DNA of 64,000 bases. Source: a candidate division WOR-1 bacterium RIFOXYB2_FULL_45_9 (GTDB lineage Bacteria; Margulisbacteria; WOR-1; O2-12-FULL-45-9; XYB2-FULL-48-7). A model generated the notes under the pieces. The model was not told the origin of the DNA and made no database searches. It was given only the letters and a program-made list of their open reading frames with translations. The stretch covers positions 62,001-126,000 of the forward strand of contig MEUD01000001.1 in the NCBI GenBank assembly GCA_001771575.1, read 5' to 3'. How positions within the stretch are numbered: position 1 is the first letter of the stretch; the number at the start of each line of letters is the position of its first letter. A program made the position numbers and the translations under genes. Of the stretch, positions 60,274-64,000 are shown piece by piece.

Positions 60274-61215
60274 ATGGCTGATATTGAATCAAATCTCATT
60301 AACATGATCAATGAAAAGATCGGCGAAAAAAACCTTAACAAGGGGGAGAAGATAACAATGTTTAACGGAGTAGCGACCCTGATTTTTTTTCTGTTATTTC
60401 TTGGCGGATTGGTCCTTGGTTTCCTGGCGTTTGTGGCGACTGAAAGCGGGATCGTCTTTTCTTTGGTCGTTTTCGCTTCATTTGTCCTGGCCTCAATTAT
60501 ATCTTCCGCCGCCCGGATCGCCGCCCAGTGGGAGAAGGGCTTGCTCTTTCGGCTCGGTAAGTTCCGCGGTTTGAAAGGGCCGGGCCTGTTTCTCATTATA
60601 CCTATCATTGACAGCGTGACAATGATTGATACGCGGATCCAGACCCTCGATATTCCCAAACAACAGGTCATTACCAAGGACAATGTTCCGGTCTCGATCA
60701 ACGCCGTGCTTTACGTCAAAGTGGTCGCCCCTGATGACGCGGTGATCAAAGTGCAGGATTATACCTATGCGGTCTCCAACTATGCTCAAGCCACCCTGCG
60801 CGATGTGGTGGGAGGCATGACGCTGGATGAACTGTTGGCGGAGCGGCAGAAGATCGGCGAAGAGATCGAAAAGATCGTCCTGGCGGAAAGCAAGAACTGG
60901 GGGCTGGAGATAACCAACATCAAGATCCAGGATATCGATATGCCGGAAGACTTGAAAAAGATGATGTCCCGCCAGGCTTCGGCGGAAAGAGAAAAGCGGG
61001 CGAACATTACCAAAGCGGAAGGGGATAAAATGGCCGCGCTTAACCTTTCGGAAGCGGCCAAAACCATGGCCTTGAGCCCGGGGGCAATGCAGCTTAGGAC
61101 GCTCCAAACTATTGACGGCCTTGGTCCGACCGCCTCAAACACAGTGGTGCTCGCAGTTCCGATCGAGATCATGGAAGCGATTAGAGCGTTTACTAAATCG
61201 CAAGGCAAGGAATAG
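60274..61215 (+). CDS. Slipin / stomatin-like SPFH protein
   Basis: Membrane scaffold of the SPFH family, often linked to NfeD-type proteases (none here). 313 residues: a ~28-residue cytoplasmic start, two hydrophobic segments (about 31-55 and 60-80), then the SPFH core: QWEKGLLFRLGKFRGLKGPGLFLIIPIIDSVTMIDTRIQTLDIPKQQVITKDNVPVSINAVLYVKV, NYAQATLRDVVGGMTLDELLAERQKIGEEI, WGLEITNIKIQDIDMPEDLKKMMSRQASAEREKRANITKAEGDK, and the C-terminal LRTLQTIDGL. Classical slipin sequence. Confidence 0.93.
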   Translation: MADIESNLINMINEKIGEKNLNKGEKITMFNGVATLIFFLLFLGGLVLGFLAFVATESGIVFSLVVFASFVLASIISSAARIAAQWEKGLLFRLGKFRGLKGPGLFLIIPIIDSVTMIDTRIQTLDIPKQQVITKDNVPVSINAVLYVKVVAPDDAVIKVQDYTYAVSNYAQATLRDVVGGMTLDELLAERQKIGEEIEKIVLAESKNWGLEITNIKIQDIDMPEDLKKMMSRQASAEREKRANITKAEGDKMAALNLSEAAKTMALSPGAMQLRTLQTIDGLGPTASNTVVLAVPIEIMEAIRAFTKSQGKE

Positions 61216-61221
61216 ACCGGG

Positions 61222-62454
61222 TTAGCCGACTATCGTTTGCCTTAGATTTTCCAGGCCATCCAGACCATGTTTGCGTTGATATCTTTTCAGCGCTTCAAGA
61301 AAAGGATTGACGCGGGTGGCAAAGGGAGAGCAGGTTGGGGGACAGATGCTGGGGAGTCCACGGCTGATCAGGGCATGCATCGGTCCTTCCCAAACTTCTT
61401 GAAAAGGTTTATTGATCGCGTTGCCGTAGTGTGGGGCGCCGGGGTATGTGTTATGGTCACAGGGATACACATTGCCGTCGGAGCCGACCGTTCCCCAAAG
61501 GAAATGGGTATAACAGCGCGAAAAACATCGCCGCTCGTCGGGCGGGCCCTCCAGCAGATGGGTTTCGACCAGTTTGAACCCGGGGCTTACCAGTTTGGTC
61601 CTGACTTCCCCGATCAGTTCTTTGGCTTCCCTGATTTGGGGGACGCTGAGAGTCAGCTGGTCGGCAATATCAATTTTTAACCGCAGATAGTTAACTCCGA
61701 GCTCTTTCAGGCGATGAGCGATTGCCGGGAGCTCACGATAATTGTAGGGGTTGAGAATAAAGCCGACATTGAGATCGGCGGCGGCGCCGGACGATTTTGC
61801 TTTGCGGGCCGCCAGCCCTTCCAGATTGTGCATTATCAAGTCAAAATATTTTTCGCCGAGGGCTAAGTCGCGTTTACATTTCAGATAGGCAAAAGTTTCT
61901 GGCGAGCCGGCATCAAGGCTTAGATGAAGGAAGCCGGCGTTGGCGATACTGTCCCAAGTCGTTTCGTCCATCAGGATGCCGTTCGTAAAAAGTCCGACCC
62001 GGACGTAATTTTGCGAGAGATATTGCATGCCCGCCAGGGTCGCCTCCTTGGCTACCAGCGGATCGCCGATAAAACCGGAAAATTTTACGGTTTCGATGCG
62101 GTAATCGCGCATGCCTTGCGCTCCATTTTCCGTATAACTCTCACGGACTTTGTAGTCGACTATCCCGGCGACGACCTTGAGCATGTCCTGCGGTTTTCTT
62201 AGGGCGTTGGGCAGGCGGATAACCCGGTTGGCGTTTTGGATGCTTTCGCCGATGCACCAGATGCAGCTGATGTTGCAAGCGCTTGAAGGCTGGATTTCTA
62301 CTTCATATGGTGGGACGACTTTTCCCTGCAGCGCTTTGATAACACGCGGCCATTGCCGTTGCACCAGGTGCCTTTCATAATTCATGGGGGTATTGTCTCC
62401 GGGACGAACAAACCGCCTTATTATTTCCTGCCCCTTCAAGATTGTTGGCGGCAT
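61222..62454 (-). CDS. Radical SAM protein with SPASM-like C-terminus
   Basis: 410 residues from the ATG at 62454, which directly follows the stop of the upstream gene and has Shine-Dalgarno AAGGAGGGG. Radical SAM cluster C60-x3-C64-x2-C67 in SSACNISCIWC; FSGFIGDPLVAKEA, LFTNGILMDETTW and HLSLDAGSPETF are the core strands. The C-terminus has a second Cys set (CFSRCYTHFLWGTVGSDGNVYPCDH, ICPPTC) as in SPASM/twitch proteins that carry auxiliary Fe-S clusters. No peptide precursor gene is visible. Coupled to an epimerase, so a sugar or cofactor substrate is possible. Confidence 0.88.
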   Translation of the reverse strand: MPPTILKGQEIIRRFVRPGDNTPMNYERHLVQRQWPRVIKALQGKVVPPYEVEIQPSSACNISCIWCIGESIQNANRVIRLPNALRKPQDMLKVVAGIVDYKVRESYTENGAQGMRDYRIETVKFSGFIGDPLVAKEATLAGMQYLSQNYVRVGLFTNGILMDETTWDSIANAGFLHLSLDAGSPETFAYLKCKRDLALGEKYFDLIMHNLEGLAARKAKSSGAAADLNVGFILNPYNYRELPAIAHRLKELGVNYLRLKIDIADQLTLSVPQIREAKELIGEVRTKLVSPGFKLVETHLLEGPPDERRCFSRCYTHFLWGTVGSDGNVYPCDHNTYPGAPHYGNAINKPFQEVWEGPMHALISRGLPSICPPTCSPFATRVNPFLEALKRYQRKHGLDGLENLRQTIVG

Positions 62455-62455
62455 T

Positions 62456-63508
62456 TTATTCCCCTCCTTGAGCGGCCATGACATTTTTAAGTCCCTCTGC
62501 TATTGATGTGAAGTTAGCGGTGTAAAGGTCCGGGTATCTAGACGCAAAATCAATTTCCGGTTCGGAGATGTTTTCATTGAGAATAACGCGGGAGAGAGAG
62601 CCTGGAAAGTTCGAACTTATTTCCCGTGCCAGGTCGGGGAGAGGGACCGTGCATCCAGGGGCGAAAATATTGATTGGACCGACTGGCGCCTCGTTCCGGG
62701 AGATAACGCGGCCCAGTAAATATTCGAAATCAGCCCAGTAAATAAAATTGCGCGAAAGAAGGTGAACAACCACATCCTGGCCGGCGGCAAACTTCCTGAT
62801 GAACGAAGGGATAATACGCGGGCCGTTGTCCCCAGCGTTATAGAGGTTGGCTACCCGGAGGAGCCTTCTGTTTTGAGGGGGGAGCCACTTTGCTACGCTA
62901 GCTTCAGCCAGGTACTTTCCCAGGGAATAGGCGAGGCGAGTACTTTTGATGTTTTCCAGCAAAGACTGGGGGAAAACGCCATTTCCGCGGACGAGCGCTT
63001 CACTTGTTTGGTGGATCCGGAACCTGGCGATCCCGGCTTCGGCCATTTCAAGCAGTTGGGTCGGGAGCTCAAGCGGCGAGTCTTCATTTGCCAGCTTGAC
63101 TTGCGGGGAAAGAAATTGATAATAGACCGCCATGCTCGAAAACGAAACAAACATTTGTACCCCCGCTTCAGCGGCGGTTTGCGCCAGCTGATCGGTGTGG
63201 AGGAGGTTGCCGGCCAGACTCATGGCCACAGCTTCAGGGCTCAATTCTCCGTAGCCGCTGGGGGAACCAACAGCATTCAGACAGGTCCGCGAATCAGCAA
63301 GAGCGGTTTGCAGGCTTTTTTTGTCATAGGGGTTGCGGGAAATCTGGCGAGGTTTTTTTTCTCCTTTTTCCTGAATAAAAATGCCGCCGCGATTTTGCAA
63401 GTATAACTTATCAGTCTTCCCGGCCAGGCTCGCTTGAAGCGCGCCGCCCAGAAAACCGGAAAAGCCGGCAATAAAAATATGATGACCGATCGAATAATTA
63501 TTTAGCAT
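62456..63508 (-). CDS. NAD-dependent epimerase/dehydratase family protein (extended SDR)
   Basis: 350 residues. N-terminal Rossmann motif FIAGFSGFLGGALQASL (G-x-x-G-x-x-G), ...CLNAVGSPSGYGELSPEAV, and the active-site YSLGKYLAE (Y-x-x-x-K) followed by LRVANLYNAGDNGPRIIPSFIRKFAAGQDVVVH. Middle strands are less typical, so the sugar substrate cannot be named. Shine-Dalgarno GAGGGAG. Forms a two-gene operon with the radical SAM gene (1-base gap). Confidence 0.82.
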   Translation of the reverse strand: MLNNYSIGHHIFIAGFSGFLGGALQASLAGKTDKLYLQNRGGIFIQEKGEKKPRQISRNPYDKKSLQTALADSRTCLNAVGSPSGYGELSPEAVAMSLAGNLLHTDQLAQTAAEAGVQMFVSFSSMAVYYQFLSPQVKLANEDSPLELPTQLLEMAEAGIARFRIHQTSEALVRGNGVFPQSLLENIKSTRLAYSLGKYLAEASVAKWLPPQNRRLLRVANLYNAGDNGPRIIPSFIRKFAAGQDVVVHLLSRNFIYWADFEYLLGRVISRNEAPVGPINIFAPGCTVPLPDLAREISSNFPGSLSRVILNENISEPEIDFASRYPDLYTANFTSIAEGLKNVMAAQGGE

Positions 63509-63590
63509 ACTTGCGCGTCTCCCTCTGTTTAATTATCGCTACTTTAAGGGGAAATTTCACACGTTTTAAATGAGGACGTTGATTTTTTTA

Positions 63591-63599
63591 TGCTATAAT
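63591..63599 (+). promoter_or_regulatory. Extended -10 box of cimA
   Basis: TGCTATAAT, six bases (AAAGTC) before the ATG at 63606; expected +1 is the A of the start codon. Confidence 0.65.
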
Positions 63600-63605
63600 A
63601 AAGTC

Positions 63606-64000
63606 ATGCTCGTTAAATTATTTGATACTACCTTGCGGGATGGGGCCCAGACGGAAGGGATCAGTTTTTCCCTGGAGGATAAACTTAAAATAACGAAGCT
63701 TCTGGACGAGCTGGGGGTTCATTACATTGAGGGGGGATGGCCGGGTTCCAACCCCAAAGATATTGAATATTTTAAAGCGGTCAGAGAGATAAAACTTAAA
63801 CAGGCAAAGATCGTTGCTTTTTCTTCGACCAGGCGGGCCAATATCAAAGTCGAGGACGACCAGAACATTAAAACTTTGCTGGCGGCCGAGACCCCGGTCG
63901 TTTCTATCTTTGGCAAGGCCTGGGATTTCCACGTGACCGACGCCCTGAAGACGACGCTTGAGGAGAACCTGGCGATGATCAAAGAGACGATCGCGTACGC
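63606..64000 (+). CDS. cimA: (R)-citramalate synthase, N-terminal part (3' end outside window)
   Basis: Condenses pyruvate and acetyl-CoA to citramalate, opening the threonine-independent route to isoleucine. 131 N-terminal residues are present: [56 protein letters not shown] (the HMGL-like DTTLRDG-Q metal/substrate motif and the E-G-G-W-P-G strand typical of the CimA branch, TIGR00977), [10 protein letters not shown] and [26 protein letters not shown]. 2-isopropylmalate synthase is the alternative, but [11 protein letters not shown] favours citramalate synthase. Leaderless start likely. Confidence 0.9.
   Translation, partial: MLVKLFDTTLRDGAQTEGISFSLEDKLKITKLLDELGVHYIEGGWPGSNPKDIEYFKAVREIKLKQAKIVAFSSTRRANIKVEDDQNIKTLLAAETPVVSIFGKAWDFHVTDALKTTLEENLAMIKETIAY

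Noticed and set aside
60183-60701. 172-codon minus-strand frame
   Set aside because: Antisense to the slipin gene, which has full SPFH signatures.

Overview
The window is a bacterial chromosome segment with G+C of roughly one half by eye, cut at both ends inside genes (pyrG on the left, cimA on the right). The cell it suggests is an uncultured, probably anaerobic diderm. There are several secreted beta-barrel-like proteins, one of them carrying three SLH domains, which is how outer membranes are tethered to peptidoglycan in cyanobacteria-related and Negativicutes-type diderms. There is also a membrane pyrophosphatase (hppA), an energy-converting-hydrogenase-related (Ehr) membrane complex, phosphate acetyltransferase and several Fe-S proteins. 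A lineage such as Margulisbacteria/Saganbacteria fits, but I infer that from gene content only; no rRNA or marker phylogeny is available here.

Layout. 1-4.5 kb: end of pyrG, then the tightly overlapped minus operon rarA-nfo-larB-larC. 4.5-11.7 kb: secreted proteins, an orphan histidine kinase, a chagasin-like inhibitor, a DUF4342 protein, a FlgD-like fragment and an operon of three exported proteins (two Thr-linker lipoproteins). 11.8-18.6 kb: a six-gene Ehr-type complex whose large subunit lacks the Ni-Fe cysteine ligands. 18.6-22.2 kb: a JAMM protease, hppA, tRNA-Arg/Ser/Ser and pyrR. 22.2-29.5 kb: lineage-specific proteins including a 1527-residue EF-hand protein with a structured leader, then a 15-bp minisatellite beside a four-helix-bundle (23S IVP-like) gene. 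29.5-38.4 kb: a helicase-nuclease, rmuC, two paralogous coiled-coil/barrel proteins and a large helical protein. 37.7-45.6 kb: CIRCE-controlled hrcA-grpE-dnaK-dnaJ-rsmE, and lepA-hemW. 45.7-48.4 kb: the barrel+SLH protein, tRNA-Ser(UGA) and an FkbM methyltransferase.

48.46-52.7 kb is the most unusual part. An intact tRNA-Ser(GCU) is followed 2687 bp later by a second, 127-bp copy of its 3' half plus flank. Between them sits one AT-richer gene, a 730-residue zinc-ribbon-repeat protein with a Vsr/EDxHD-like nuclease domain and two homing-endonuclease-type DNA-binding repeats. A core of the anticodon arm (GTTTGCTAAAC) occurs three times. A 7-codon copy of the start of the downstream alkD-like gene is stranded at the left edge, and a 67-bp palindromic insertion lies at the tRNA 3' end. 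I read this as a tRNA-targeting mobile element with no integrase of its own.

52.7-64 kb: a zinc-ribbon protein, a membrane-anchored protein, tRNA-Asp, the operon UDG4-DUF362-pta, three hypothetical proteins, a Fic protein, a slipin, a radical-SAM/epimerase pair and cimA.

Two genome-wide habits stand out. First, many operon-leading genes have a TATAAT-like -10 box only 5-10 nt before the start codon, which predicts leaderless mRNAs, while other genes have clear Shine-Dalgarno leaders. Second, palindromic or short-period repeats sit in frame inside conserved enzymes (hemW, larB, larC, the helicase), resembling Rickettsia palindromic elements.
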